Source of the DNA: Anaerozeibacter quisquiliarum | Lineage (GTDB): Bacteria > Bacillota > Clostridia > Christensenellales > Aristaeellaceae | Strand: one strand, 5' to 3' | Length of the DNA stretch: 55,311 bases | Assembly: GCA_051162045.1 (NCBI GenBank) | Contig: JBISDI010000026.1 | In this document: positions 9,068 through 17,676 of the stretch, in pieces | How the letters are laid out: the number at the start of each line of letters is the position of its first letter | Position numbering within the stretch: the first letter of the stretch is position 1 | Made by a program: the position numbers and the translations under genes | Notes under the pieces: generated by a model | Told to the model about the DNA's origin: nothing | Seen by the model: the letters and a program-made list of their open reading frames with translations, nothing else | Database searches by the model: none

Positions 9068-9928
9068 TTGAATACCGACTATAGAGCTAATTTCCGTCAG
9101 GTCTGGCGCAGCATGAACCTCAGGCTGAAAATCGGACTTGCGATTGTCACGCTGTTTCTGATCCTGGGCTTTGTGGTGTATCTGTTCTGCCCGGACAACG
9201 TGATGGGGCTGAGCAACTTCCGGAAAAACATGAAGCCCAGCTGGGATCACCTGTTCGGCACCAACAAGCAGGGGCAGGACACCTTCTGGCTTCTGATCAG
9301 CTCCATCCACATGTCGATGATCCTGGGCATCCTGGTGGCCTTCTTCGCTACGGCCATCGGCGTGATGATGGGCCTGTTCGCGGGGTTTACGGGCGGCCCA
9401 GTGGACCGGGGGATCATGTTCATCTGCGATTCCATCATTTCGATCCCGTCGCTGCCCATCCTGATTCTGATGGGTTCGGTTTTGAGGGGGCGCGCGTCGA
9501 TCTACGCCATCGCGCTGATCCTGATCCTGTTCAACTGGCCGTGGCCCGCCCGGCAGTCGCGCTCCATGGCGCTGACGCTCAGGGAGCGGGACTTCATCAA
9601 CACCGCCCACTTCGCCGGCGAGGGCCGGCTCAAGATCATCGCGGTGGAGATCCTGCCCCACGTCTTGAGCTGGTCGATGGCCAACTTCGTCAATACCATC
9701 CTGGTGGCGATCGGCGCGGAGGCGTCGCTGGCTGTGCTGGGCCTTTCGTCCACCACCACGCCCACGCTGGGCAACATGATCTACTGGGCACGCCAGTACC
9801 ATGCGATCATGCTCAAGCAGTGGTTGTGGATCGGCTCGCCGGTGGTTGCGACGGCGCTGCTCTTCATCGGGCTGTTTTTGACCTACACCGGCTACAACGA
9901 CTACACGGCGGCAAAGAGGGGGCGGTAG
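9068..9928 (+). CDS. ABC transporter permease, DppC/OppC type
   Basis: The second membrane subunit, 286 residues. It has the N-terminal cytoplasmic stretch and first membrane helix (IGLAIVTLFLILGFVVYLF) of DppC proteins, and the EAA loop (RERDFINTAHFAGEGRL) at about residues 172-188. The chosen start is a TTG with a GGGGGATGGG site upstream. An in-frame ATG at 9113 is an alternative that would remove 15 residues. It stops two bases before the first ATPase gene. Confidence 0.88.
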   Translation: MNTDYRANFRQVWRSMNLRLKIGLAIVTLFLILGFVVYLFCPDNVMGLSNFRKNMKPSWDHLFGTNKQGQDTFWLLISSIHMSMILGILVAFFATAIGVMMGLFAGFTGGPVDRGIMFICDSIISIPSLPILILMGSVLRGRASIYAIALILILFNWPWPARQSRSMALTLRERDFINTAHFAGEGRLKIIAVEILPHVLSWSMANFVNTILVAIGAEASLAVLGLSSTTTPTLGNMIYWARQYHAIMLKQWLWIGSPVVATALLFIGLFLTYTGYNDYTAAKRGR

Positions 9929-9929
9929 C

Positions 9930-10904
9930 ATGATGCGGCTTCAGGACGTGTCCGGCCGATACCGCACCATCACCGGCCCGGTGCAGGCCGTCAGCCACGT
10001 CAGCTTTGACATCCTGGACGACGAGATCTTCGGCATCGCGGGGGAGTCGGGCTGCGGCAAATCCACATTGCTCAAGCTGATGTACGACATCGTGCGCTTT
10101 CCGCTGGAGTTGTCGGGCGGCCGCGTGGTCTTGAGCACCCGGGAAAACGGCCTCGTCCGGGAGATGGCCAGCGGCGAAATTCAAAAGGCCTGGTGGGACC
10201 AGCTCTCCTACGTGCCGCAGGCCGCGATGAGCGTTCTGAACCCGGTGTACCGGATCGAGGACCAGTTCTACGAATTGTTCCGCCGCCACCGCAGGGGCGA
10301 GGGCCGGCAGGTGATGCGCCACCGGATCGAGCAGTACCTGGCCGAGCTCAACCTGCCGCTGGATGTGCTCCAGGCGTACCCCCATCAGCTTTCCGGCGGC
10401 ATGCGCCAGCGCGTGGTCATCGCGATGGCCACCTTCCTGCAGCCGGGCATGATCTTTGCCGACGAGCCGACCACGGCGCTGGACGTGGTGGTGCAGCGCA
10501 ACATCCTGATGATGTTGACCGAGCTCCAGAAAAAGATGCGCAACACGCTGGTGATCGTCTCTCACGACATGGGCGTGCACTACCAGATCACAAACCGCAT
10601 GGGTATCATGTACTCCGGGAGCCTCGTGGAGCTGGGCCCCACGGAGCAGATCTTCGCGCGACCGCTGCACCCCTACACCCGGATGCTGATCGGCGCGCTG
10701 CCCAGGGTGGGCGACCACTCGGAGCGCGAGGGCATCCCCGGCGCGCCGCCGTCGCTTCGCAACCCACCGCCCGGCTGCCGTTTTGCGCCGCGCTGCAGGT
10801 ACGCCTGCGCCGCGTGCTCCGAATCGATCCCCGAACTCACCGAGGTCGAGCCGGGCCGCTTCGCCGCGTGCCTGAGAATGGACGAACTGAAAGGAGGCGC
10901 GTGA
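9930..10904 (+). CDS. ABC transporter ATP-binding protein, DppD/OppD type
   Basis: The first ATPase subunit, 324 residues. It shows Walker A (GESGCGKSTLL, residues about 37-47), the signature LSGGMRQRV near residue 153, and Walker B with D-loop (IFADEPTTALD). The C-terminal oligopeptide-transporter extension has a Cys cluster (CRFAPRCRYACAAC), which in this family can hold an iron-sulfur cluster. It is tightly packed with both neighbours in the same operon. Confidence 0.92.
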   Translation: MMRLQDVSGRYRTITGPVQAVSHVSFDILDDEIFGIAGESGCGKSTLLKLMYDIVRFPLELSGGRVVLSTRENGLVREMASGEIQKAWWDQLSYVPQAAMSVLNPVYRIEDQFYELFRRHRRGEGRQVMRHRIEQYLAELNLPLDVLQAYPHQLSGGMRQRVVIAMATFLQPGMIFADEPTTALDVVVQRNILMMLTELQKKMRNTLVIVSHDMGVHYQITNRMGIMYSGSLVELGPTEQIFARPLHPYTRMLIGALPRVGDHSEREGIPGAPPSLRNPPPGCRFAPRCRYACAACSESIPELTEVEPGRFAACLRMDELKGGA

Positions 10905-10907
10905 GCC

Positions 10908-11891
10908 ATGGCGGAAAACCTCCTGGAGGTCAAGGGACTGACCCGAGAATTCCGCATCGGCGGCTTCCTTTCGCGCAAGAAGATGCGCGCCGTGGACAAC
11001 GTATCCTTCAGCTTGCCGGCAGAGCGTGCGTCGATTCTCTCGGTGGTTGGCGAATCGGGCTGCGGCAAGACCACCCTGACCAAGATGATCCTCCGGCTCC
11101 TGGCCCCGACCTCCGGGCAGATCCTTCTGGACGGGCGCGACCTGACCAGCTATCGCGCGCTGAGGGAGCGGGACTTCTGCCGGATGGTGCAGCCGATCTT
11201 CCAGGACCCCTTCGACGCGTTCTCCTCCCGCCGCGAGGTCCTGAACTACCTGATGGACACCGCCCGGGCCTACGGCGGCGCGCGCTCGAAGGCCGAGGCG
11301 CAGGAGAAGGCGGACAAAGCCCTCCGGCCCGTTGGCATGAGCCTGGACGTGGTTGCAGGCAAGTACGCCACCCAGTTCTCAGGCGGCGAACTGCAGCGGG
11401 TGTCGATCGCAAGGGCGCTGATCACCTCGCCCAAGCTGATCATTGCGGACGAGCCGGTGGCGATGATCGACGCTTCGATGAAGATCAACATCGTCAACCT
11501 GTTTCGGAAGATCCGCGACGAGTACGGCATCAGCTTCATCTACGTGACCCACGACCTGTCCACCGCCTACTACGTGTCGGACTACATCGCCACCCTCTAC
11601 CGCGGCAGCCTGATAGAGTTTGGGCCGTCCAGGGAGATCATGGAGCGCCCCGCTCACCCGTACACATGGCTGCTCATGAACTCGGTTCCCCACGTGGGCG
11701 AAAAGTGGAAGAGCAGCATCGTCATGTCGGAGGCGGAAACCCGGGAATTTTCGCTGACCACCTGCAAATTTGCGTCGCGTTGTCCGTATGTGACCGAACA
11801 GTGCACTTCCTCCCGGCCGCCGATGACGGGGCTTGGCGGCGGGCGCAGCGTGTTGTGTAATAAGCCTTTGTCAAACCCTGGAAAACTGTGA
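10908..11891 (+). CDS. ABC transporter ATP-binding protein, DppF/OppF type
   Basis: The second ATPase subunit, 327 residues. Walker A is GESGCGKTTL, the signature is FSGGELQRV (Phe in place of Leu), and Walker B is LIIADEPVAMIDAS. The C-terminal extension has the paired Cys pattern CKFASRCPYVTEQC. The start at 10908 follows AAAGGAGGCG. It closes the five-gene importer; the next promoter overlaps its last codons. Confidence 0.92.
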   Translation: MAENLLEVKGLTREFRIGGFLSRKKMRAVDNVSFSLPAERASILSVVGESGCGKTTLTKMILRLLAPTSGQILLDGRDLTSYRALRERDFCRMVQPIFQDPFDAFSSRREVLNYLMDTARAYGGARSKAEAQEKADKALRPVGMSLDVVAGKYATQFSGGELQRVSIARALITSPKLIIADEPVAMIDASMKINIVNLFRKIRDEYGISFIYVTHDLSTAYYVSDYIATLYRGSLIEFGPSREIMERPAHPYTWLLMNSVPHVGEKWKSSIVMSEAETREFSLTTCKFASRCPYVTEQCTSSRPPMTGLGGGRSVLCNKPLSNPGKL

Positions 11892-11911
11892 TATAATCGG
11901 ACAAAGCGCTT
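11868..11911 (+). promoter_or_regulatory. Internal promoter and possible operator before the GH172 genes
   Basis: TTGTCA (11868-11873) and TATAAT (11892-11897) are 18 bases apart. The promoter lies across the DppF stop codon, so the enzyme genes can be transcribed without the importer. The palindrome AAGCGCTT at 11904-11911 sits at the expected transcription start and resembles the centre of LacI-type operators. No LacI-type gene is in the window, so the operator role is only a guess. Confidence 0.5.
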
Positions 11912-11930
11912 ACGCGAAGGGGGATGGCCT

Positions 11931-13040
11931 ATGGCAAACATGCAATTCGGTCCGGGCCATAATTTGGAAACCGGGCTGGGCTCCGCGCCGATTTTGAACA
12001 GCGTGCGCACCCGGTGCATCAGCCCGGAGAACATCACTGGTGAAAAGAACATGGGCGGGCGCGAGTCCAGCCAGCTGGGCGTCTCCCGCAAGGGCTCGCC
12101 GTCCATCACGCTGATGGAGGACTGCGCCACCATGCTGGGCGACATCCGTGGCTGCGGTGTGATTCAGCGCATATGGATCTCGCTGCCGGAGTGCGAGCAT
12201 GCCCGCGCCAACGCCCTGAGGGACATTGTGCTTCGCATCTACTGGGACGATGAAAAAAAACCGTCGGTCGAATGCCCGCTGGGGGATTTCTTCTGCTGCG
12301 GCTTTGCTCGGAGGACGCAAATCAACTCGCTGCCCATCGTGGTGGCGCCGGCGGGCGGGTTCAACTGCTTCTTCTCAATGCCCTTTCGCCGCGCGGCGCG
12401 CGTTACCATGGAAAACCAGGGCGCGAGGGTGGAAAAGTTCTATTACTCCATCCATTACGCGCTGCTCGACCTCCTGCCGGAGGACGTTGGCTACTTCCAC
12501 GCCCAGTGGCGGCGCGACAACCAGGCCGAAAAGGGCATGGACTACATGGTGCTGGACGGCGTGACCGGCCGCGGAAAGTTCATGGGCATGTACATGGCTT
12601 ATATGCCGCTGCAGCGGGACTGGTGGGGCGAGGGAGAGGTCAAGTTCTACATTGACGACGACGCCTGGCCCAGCATCTGCGACGGCGGGCTGGAGAATTA
12701 CTTCGGCGGTCGTTTTCTGCGGCAGCGCCACCGGATGGTGGAACCCGCGCTGTTCATGACGCCGTTCATGGGCTACCCTTTCGCCAGCATGCCCATCCCG
12801 ATGGATGAGGAGGAGTACGCGGGGAGCTTGTCCGGCATGCACGGCATGTACCGCTTCCACATCTACGACCCGATAGCCTTCGACAAGAACCTGCGCGTGA
12901 CCATCCAGCAGATCGGTTCCAGCGAAGGGACCATGTTCGAGCGCTGCGATGACATCTCCACCGTTGCCTACTGGTATCAGTTGGAGCCCCACGGCACCTT
13001 CCCCAAACTTCCGGCGCAAGTGGAGCGCGTGCCGAGATGA
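11931..13040 (+). CDS. GH172-family (DUF2961) glycoside hydrolase, copy 1
   Basis: A 369-residue DUF2961 protein. This family is now glycoside hydrolase GH172, with alpha-fructofuranosidase, difructose-anhydride and D-arabinofuranan-active members. Family landmarks are SPENITGEKNMGG, CGVIQRIWISL, FYSIHYALLD-like strands and the block WWGEGEVKFYIDDDAWPSIC. Two conserved Glu lie 21 residues apart (E234 in WWGEGE; E255 in GGLENYF), the spacing I recall for the catalytic pair. There is no signal peptide, so it acts in the cytoplasm on imported sugars. The usual GTGTEDYF motif is here DGGLENYF, so its specificity may differ from copy 2. It has its own promoter and overlaps the next gene. Confidence 0.85.
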   Translation: MANMQFGPGHNLETGLGSAPILNSVRTRCISPENITGEKNMGGRESSQLGVSRKGSPSITLMEDCATMLGDIRGCGVIQRIWISLPECEHARANALRDIVLRIYWDDEKKPSVECPLGDFFCCGFARRTQINSLPIVVAPAGGFNCFFSMPFRRAARVTMENQGARVEKFYYSIHYALLDLLPEDVGYFHAQWRRDNQAEKGMDYMVLDGVTGRGKFMGMYMAYMPLQRDWWGEGEVKFYIDDDAWPSICDGGLENYFGGRFLRQRHRMVEPALFMTPFMGYPFASMPIPMDEEEYAGSLSGMHGMYRFHIYDPIAFDKNLRVTIQQIGSSEGTMFERCDDISTVAYWYQLEPHGTFPKLPAQVERVPR

Positions 13041-13780
13041 AAAAGATCCTGCTGCCACTGCTTGCGCTGATGATGGCGCTGAGCCTTCTGACCTCGGCAG
13101 AGCCCGAGAAGACCCGGCTGGAGGTCTACCTGATCGACCCCTGCGGCAAGTGCATGGGCGGGGTGGGCCGCGGCTGCGGCGAATGCGCCGTGGAGCGCGA
13201 GATGGCGGCGCGCTACGGACAGTTGCTTCAGGGCATCGATTACGATCTGGTCCTTTACAATCTCAGGGAGAATTCCGGTCTTCTGGACGAGCGCGACGGG
13301 CGCCTGAAGGCGCTGGGCATCCAAGGGGATGTGCCCTGGCCCACCATGTTCATCGGCGAGGCGGTGTTCCTGGCGGACGGGTTGCAGGACGGCCAGATTG
13401 TCTCATACCTGAAGGGCGGCCTGACCGGCTACCCCGGCTACGATGCCGTCCAGAAGGCGGCCGAGGAGCAGGGCAAGCAGGAACCGGGCAATATCATCTA
13501 CCTGTACTCCTCATACTGCGAAAGCTGCAAGGAAGTCTCCAAGTGGCTCAGGTACGCGCTGCCCGAGGGATACACGGTGGAAAAGTACGACCTGGCCACC
13601 GAGGAGGGAGTCAAACTTCAGCTTGCGCTCTGCCAGAAGTTTGGCATATCCGAGGAGGACCTGCTCGTCCCCTTCATCGCCTACGGGGACTACCACTTCA
13701 TGGGCAAGGGCTCCATCTTCCTGAGCCTTCTCAGCCGCATCCAAGAACGCCCCAACCTCAAAACCGAAACCGGACAATAA
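13037..13780 (+). CDS. Exported thioredoxin-like protein with three CxxC motifs
   Basis: A 247-residue protein with an N-terminal signal segment (KKILLPLLALMMALSLLTS). It carries C36-G-K-C39, C46-G-E-C49 and, in a second thioredoxin-like half, YLYSSYC160-ESC163. The start overlaps the GH172 copy 1 stop (ATGA), so the two are co-translated. The CESC motif and its setting (IYLYSSYCESCKEVS) resemble the N-terminal domain of the membrane protein at 3649 (YIYITACESCHEVS). It may take electrons from that carrier and pass them to an unknown extracytoplasmic client. Why it sits between two cytoplasmic hydrolase genes is unclear. Confidence 0.75.
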   Translation: MKKILLPLLALMMALSLLTSAEPEKTRLEVYLIDPCGKCMGGVGRGCGECAVEREMAARYGQLLQGIDYDLVLYNLRENSGLLDERDGRLKALGIQGDVPWPTMFIGEAVFLADGLQDGQIVSYLKGGLTGYPGYDAVQKAAEEQGKQEPGNIIYLYSSYCESCKEVSKWLRYALPEGYTVEKYDLATEEGVKLQLALCQKFGISEEDLLVPFIAYGDYHFMGKGSIFLSLLSRIQERPNLKTETGQ

Positions 13781-13812
13781 GATTTCCGGTGATTTCAAGG
13801 AGGGAACCTGCC

Positions 13813-14910
13813 ATGTTTGACGGATTCTTCACCAACCCTTCTACGCTGCCGCTACTCTCTATCGCCAAGTCCCGCAGCATTTCCGCGGAAAACATGACCG
13901 GCGAAAAGAATGCCGGTGCGCTGGCCACCGCCGGCACCGGCGAAAAGTGTGCCCGCGACCTGGGCAGGGGCTGGAAGGTCTCGCCTTCCTACGCGGTGCA
14001 GCCGGGCGAAGTGTTCACCATGGCCGAAATCGAAGGCCCCGGCGTCATTCAGAGCATCTGGCTCACCGGCCACATCAGCCGCGACATCATCATCCGCTTC
14101 TATTGGGACGAACAGGAGCAGCCCAGCGTCGAGGCGCCGGTCTCGGACTTTTTCGCCTGCGGCTGGTATAACAACAGCGAGAACTGGTTCGACGTGAAGT
14201 TTGACCAGCTGAATTCCGCGATGGTGAGCGTCAACCCCAACCACGCGCTCAACTGCTTCTGGTCGATGCCCTTCCGCACGAAGGCCAAGATCACGCTGGA
14301 GAACCGCCACAAGGACAAGGAGCGCATCGTCTACTACCAGGTCAACTACGCCCTGATGGAGATCCCGGAGGAGGCCGCCTACTTCCACGCCCAGTTCCGC
14401 CGCGTCAACCCCGTGCCCTTTAAAGAGGACTTCACGATCCTCGAAGGCGTAAGGGGCCGGGGCCATTACGTCGGCACCTCATTGTCTGTGGGGCTGAACG
14501 GCCTAGGCAAGTGGTGGGGCGAGGGGGAGATCAAGTTCTTCATGGACGGCGACGAGAACCCCACCATCTGCGGCACCGGCACCGAGGACTACTTCCTGGG
14601 CGCGTTCGACTGGGATGTGGCCGGCAAATACATTCCCTACAACTCGCTCTACGGCGGCATGTACCATGTGGAGATCCCCGACGGACTGTACAAGTCGCAG
14701 CAGCGCTTTTCGATGTACCGCTGGCACGTGGTGGACCCGATCCGCTTTGAGAATGACCTCAAGGTGACCATTCAGGATCTGGGATGGTACAAGGACTGGC
14801 GCTATCAGCCGCGGCAGGACGACATGGCTTCCGTCGCCTACTGGTATCAGACGCTGCCCACCGCGCCGTTCCCGGCGCTGCCCGATCCGGACTACCTGGA
14901 GATTACCTGA
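13813..14910 (+). CDS. GH172-family (DUF2961) glycoside hydrolase, copy 2
   Basis: A 365-residue GH172 protein, paralogous to the gene at 11931. The ATG at 13813 follows AAGGAGGGAA; the reading frame is open further upstream, but that part is the shadow of the previous gene. Landmarks are SAENMTGEKNAGA, GVIQSIWLTG, FYWDEQEQPSVEAP and WWGEGEIKFFMDGDENPTIC. The canonical GTGTEDYFLG is intact, with Glu residues 237 and 258 at the expected 21-residue spacing. No signal peptide is present. GH172 enzymes form oligomers, so a hetero-oligomer with copy 1 is possible. Confidence 0.87.
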   Translation: MFDGFFTNPSTLPLLSIAKSRSISAENMTGEKNAGALATAGTGEKCARDLGRGWKVSPSYAVQPGEVFTMAEIEGPGVIQSIWLTGHISRDIIIRFYWDEQEQPSVEAPVSDFFACGWYNNSENWFDVKFDQLNSAMVSVNPNHALNCFWSMPFRTKAKITLENRHKDKERIVYYQVNYALMEIPEEAAYFHAQFRRVNPVPFKEDFTILEGVRGRGHYVGTSLSVGLNGLGKWWGEGEIKFFMDGDENPTICGTGTEDYFLGAFDWDVAGKYIPYNSLYGGMYHVEIPDGLYKSQQRFSMYRWHVVDPIRFENDLKVTIQDLGWYKDWRYQPRQDDMASVAYWYQTLPTAPFPALPDPDYLEIT

Positions 14911-14913
14911 CCG

Positions 14914-15222
14914 ATGGGCTTTTATCCCGGGCGGAGTTTGACGCGGGTTACAATTCAGGACGAGGCGGGGCATACGGTGTTTGACCAACGGATTGAGCGC
15001 CTGATGCTGCCCGAGGACGTGATCCTTTCCATGTGCCTCGAATTCTTCGGCGACCCCGCCCCTTGCGAAATCCACCGGGGCGCCGCCGTCAGCCGCGCGC
15101 TGGGCGAGATCGAGCTGCACGGCGCCGGGCGCTTTCTAGCCTCTGGCCTCCCGGAGCGGCTGCGCCGCTACTTCGCCCGCTACGACGCCTATCATGTCTC
15201 CATCAACTTCCAGGAGCGCTGA
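14914..15222 (+). CDS. Small conserved-looking protein of unknown function
   Basis: A 102-residue protein that starts three bases after the GH172 stop and is probably translationally coupled to it. It begins GFYPGRSLTRVTIQDEAG and contains an acidic stretch with one Cys pair spaced widely (MCLEFFGDPAPCEIHRG). It has no signal peptide or membrane segment. Codon use matches the upstream operon. I do not recognise a family. Its position as last gene of the GH172 operon suggests a role with these enzymes. Confidence 0.6.
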   Translation: MGFYPGRSLTRVTIQDEAGHTVFDQRIERLMLPEDVILSMCLEFFGDPAPCEIHRGAAVSRALGEIELHGAGRFLASGLPERLRRYFARYDAYHVSINFQER

Positions 15223-15270
15223 TTGAAATACAATCATAGGATTTGAAGAGCCCTTCTCGGTAGGTGATAT

Positions 15271-16300
15271 GCTCCCTCAAAGTAGACAGTGGAAAGACAA
15301 AAACCACTACTACGGAAGGGGGAGCATTGTTGTGCCGCAAAAGGCGAAGGTGTCTGGGGAGGGGAAGATCGTTGCTGTTGAGAAGTACCTTCGGGAAAGT
15401 CAGCAGCACAGAGGTTGCCCGGAGATATGGAATATGCAAATCAACTTTCCGAGAGTGGATCGTTCTATATCAAACGCGAGGATGCGAGGGACTGATCCCT
15501 CGGAGCCATAACAGGAGGTATACCCCGGCTCTCAAGGTGCGGGTCGCCCAGGAATACCTATCGGGACATACCTCGCTGCTTGGATTGTGCAAGAAATGTT
15601 CGATCAGCAGCCCGTGTATGGTATCGAAATGGGTCAAGCGGTATAATGGTCAAAAGGGATTCAAACGCCCGAACAGTGGGGGTGAGATCTACATGACCAA
15701 GGGACGCGCGACGACACTGGAGGAACGGATCGAGATCGTTACCTACTGCATCGAACAGGGGAAGAACTACGGCGCGGCGATTGAGCGGTATCAGGTATCC
15801 TACCAGCAGGTTTACAGTTGGGTAAACAAGTATGAACATTCTGGGGTTTCCGGTCTTGCCGACAAGCGGGGTAAGCACAAAAAGCTGGAGGAGATGACGG
15901 AAATCGAACCCCTGCGCGCAGAGAACCGGCTGTTGCAGGCGACGAACAAGCGAAAGGATATGGAGATAGCGCTGCTAACAAACTGCGGGAGGTCGAAAGG
16001 AGGCGAGGCTGAACGGAGTGAGGCAGGAGGCGCTGTATATCGCCGTTTTCGAGCAAGCCCGGGAGGAAGGGTACGCGGTCGCGGCATTATGCGAGCTTGT
16101 GAACCTGAACCGCTCCTCCTATTACAAATGGACGAGACGCGAAAAGAGCGCGTGAACTGGAGCGCGGGGAACAGCTGCACAGGATCGGCTATCCCTACGC
16201 GGAGTACAACGGAATCTACGGCTATCGCAGGATGACGGATGATGAACAGCCGATACCATACCCACTACAATGAGAAGCGGATCTATCGACGATACCCCGG
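15271..16300 (+). pseudogene. IS3 (IS150-group) element remnant, OrfA and OrfB with frameshifts
   Basis: The left end reads TGCTCCCTCAAAGTAGACAG, like IS150-group ends. OrfA starts at a GTG near 15332, loses frame around 15390, then continues in another frame through two helix-turn-helix blocks (STEVARRYGICKSTFREW; YGAAIERYQVSYQQVYSW). A second frameshift occurs near 15978. OrfB is recognisable as EALYIAVFEQAREEG and LNRSSYYKWTRREKSA, is frameshifted again near 16152, and breaks off in YNEKRIYR. The integrase catalytic core is absent, so the element is dead. Confidence 0.8.
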
Positions 16301-16607
16301 GCGGATATCTGGAGCACCGCTCCCTTTTGCGAGCGCTCTCGTCGCGTCGGTTGAAGTGGAACAGGTGTTGTTTGTATTGGCGGCGGATCAGAGCCGCTAT
16401 ATGTTTTCGCTCGGACAGGCATGCGCTTTTTCCCTGCCGGTGGCGGGCGTTGTGACGAAAGTGGGTCTGGCCACCGCGCAGCAATGTGCTCGGGCGCGGG
16501 AACTTCTAGCGCTGGCGGGCGCTGATCCCATATTCGAGGTGAGTGCAAAAAAAGGAACCGGTATGCGTGAATTGCTCCGGTTCCTTGATGCCGAACGGAT
16601 GGAATGA
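16285..16607 (+). pseudogene. EutP/PduV-like GTPase fragment
   Basis: This is the remnant of an ethanolamine/propanediol-utilisation GTPase of the EutP family. The switch-like block DTPGGYLEHRSLLRAL is read in one frame near 16288. After a frameshift the second frame gives ALVASVEVEQVLFVLAADQS, then VAGVVTKVGLATAQQ (G4-like TK-D position, here TKVG) and GADPIFEVSAKKGTGMRELL. The N-terminal P-loop is lost at the junction with the IS3 remnant. No other eut or pdu gene is present. Confidence 0.65.
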
Positions 16608-16654
16608 TCCGACGAGGCTTCGCTTGAAAGGGCTTTCTGCACGGGCACGACGTC

Positions 16655-17431
16655 CTACGGATGCACTTGCATCACTTCTATGCCCCTGTGGCGCAGCGCT
16701 TTCACATTCTCCGCGGATGTGCCGGCGTCGGTGATTACGATATCGATGTCCTCGATGCTGCACGACTTGTACAGGGCGTTGCTGGCAAACTTACTGTTGT
16801 CGGTTGCGAGGATGACTTTATCAGCCTTCTCCACCATGATGCGCTTGAGCATTCCCATTTCCACGCTGAAGTCTGTGACGCCTTTGTCGGTGTCCAAACC
16901 ATCCGCGCCGATAATCGCCAGATCGATGCGGGAAAAATAGTTTAAAAAGTCCACGGCGAAGAATCCGGTCGTGATGACCTCATCCTTTTTCAAAAGCCCG
17001 CCGACGCAATAGATATTGTGTGTGGAGTTCAGACTGATTTCAAGCGCGGAACGCATGCAGTTGGTAATGATGGTCAGATTGCTGCGTTGCTTTAATAACT
17101 GGGCAATACTGAAGATGGTTGTGCCCGAATCCAAGGCGATGGTGGCGTTGTTGGGAATATACTTCAACACTTCCTGAGCGATTGCGGCCTTCTCTGCCTG
17201 ATTCTGCTGATAACGTGTGGCCCATGGCTGCATCAACTCGGGCATAATATTATCATCTGCCAGGACGGCGCCGCCATAAACGCGCCGAAGGACGCCTTCT
17301 TCCTCCAGAGTTGTCAAATCCCGTCGCACCGTCTCAATGGAAATATTAAAATTATCGCACAGTTCTTTGTTTGTGACTGCCTTTCTTTCCAAAAGATATT
17401 GTTTCATTTGCCAATGACGGTCAACCTTCAT
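16655..17431 (-). CDS. DeoR-family transcriptional regulator
   Basis: A 258-residue regulator. The N-terminal winged helix-turn-helix (AVTNKELCDNFNISIETVRR) is followed by the DeoR linker motif LEEEGVLRRVYGGAVL and a C-terminal sugar-phosphate-sensing domain (NATIALDSGTTIF; IGADGLDTDKGVTDF; TDNSKF). The start chosen is the ATG at 17431, six bases after GAGGAG; an in-frame ATG at 17449 is less well placed. It is divergent from the PHP phosphoesterase operon and probably represses it until a phosphorylated intermediate binds. Confidence 0.92.
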   Translation of the reverse strand: MKVDRHWQMKQYLLERKAVTNKELCDNFNISIETVRRDLTTLEEEGVLRRVYGGAVLADDNIMPELMQPWATRYQQNQAEKAAIAQEVLKYIPNNATIALDSGTTIFSIAQLLKQRSNLTIITNCMRSALEISLNSTHNIYCVGGLLKKDEVITTGFFAVDFLNYFSRIDLAIIGADGLDTDKGVTDFSVEMGMLKRIMVEKADKVILATDNSKFASNALYKSCSIEDIDIVITDAGTSAENVKALRHRGIEVMQVHP

Positions 17432-17494
17432 ACATGTCTCCTCATTCATTCCCCATATTGGATTCAGAGAAATAAGCCAGCCTTAATCCGGAAA

Positions 17495-17523
17495 AGTATA
17501 ACATAATCGGCGTTTGATTGCAA
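17495..17523 (-). promoter_or_regulatory. Putative promoter of the DeoR-family gene
   Basis: On the minus strand TTGCAA and TATACT are 17 bases apart, with the gene start 64 bases downstream of the -10 box. It faces away from the operon promoter at 17593. Confidence 0.6.
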
Positions 17524-17592
17524 GCGACTCTCTGAAATTTGCCGAGATTGGGAAACAAAATTCAGAAATGTGGTAGAATGCAGAAAAAAGCA

Positions 17593-17621
17593 TTGACAGA
17601 GTCCTGCGCTATGTCTATAAT
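17593..17621 (+). promoter_or_regulatory. Strong sigma-A promoter of the phosphoesterase/ABC operon
   Basis: A perfect TTGACA and a perfect TATAAT are 17 bases apart. The first start codon lies 56 bases after the -10 box. So strong a promoter beside a divergent DeoR-type gene suggests control by repression. Confidence 0.8.
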
Positions 17622-17676
17622 ATGAATGACAATGTTTTGACCGTATAATCCTATTTTTTGATGATTTGGAGATAAT

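Noticed and set aside
12949..13812. Upstream extension of GH172 copy 2 to a 653-residue protein
   Set aside because: The extension is out of frame with the overlapping CxxC protein gene, and the ATG at 13813 has a strong ribosome site and gives the normal family length.
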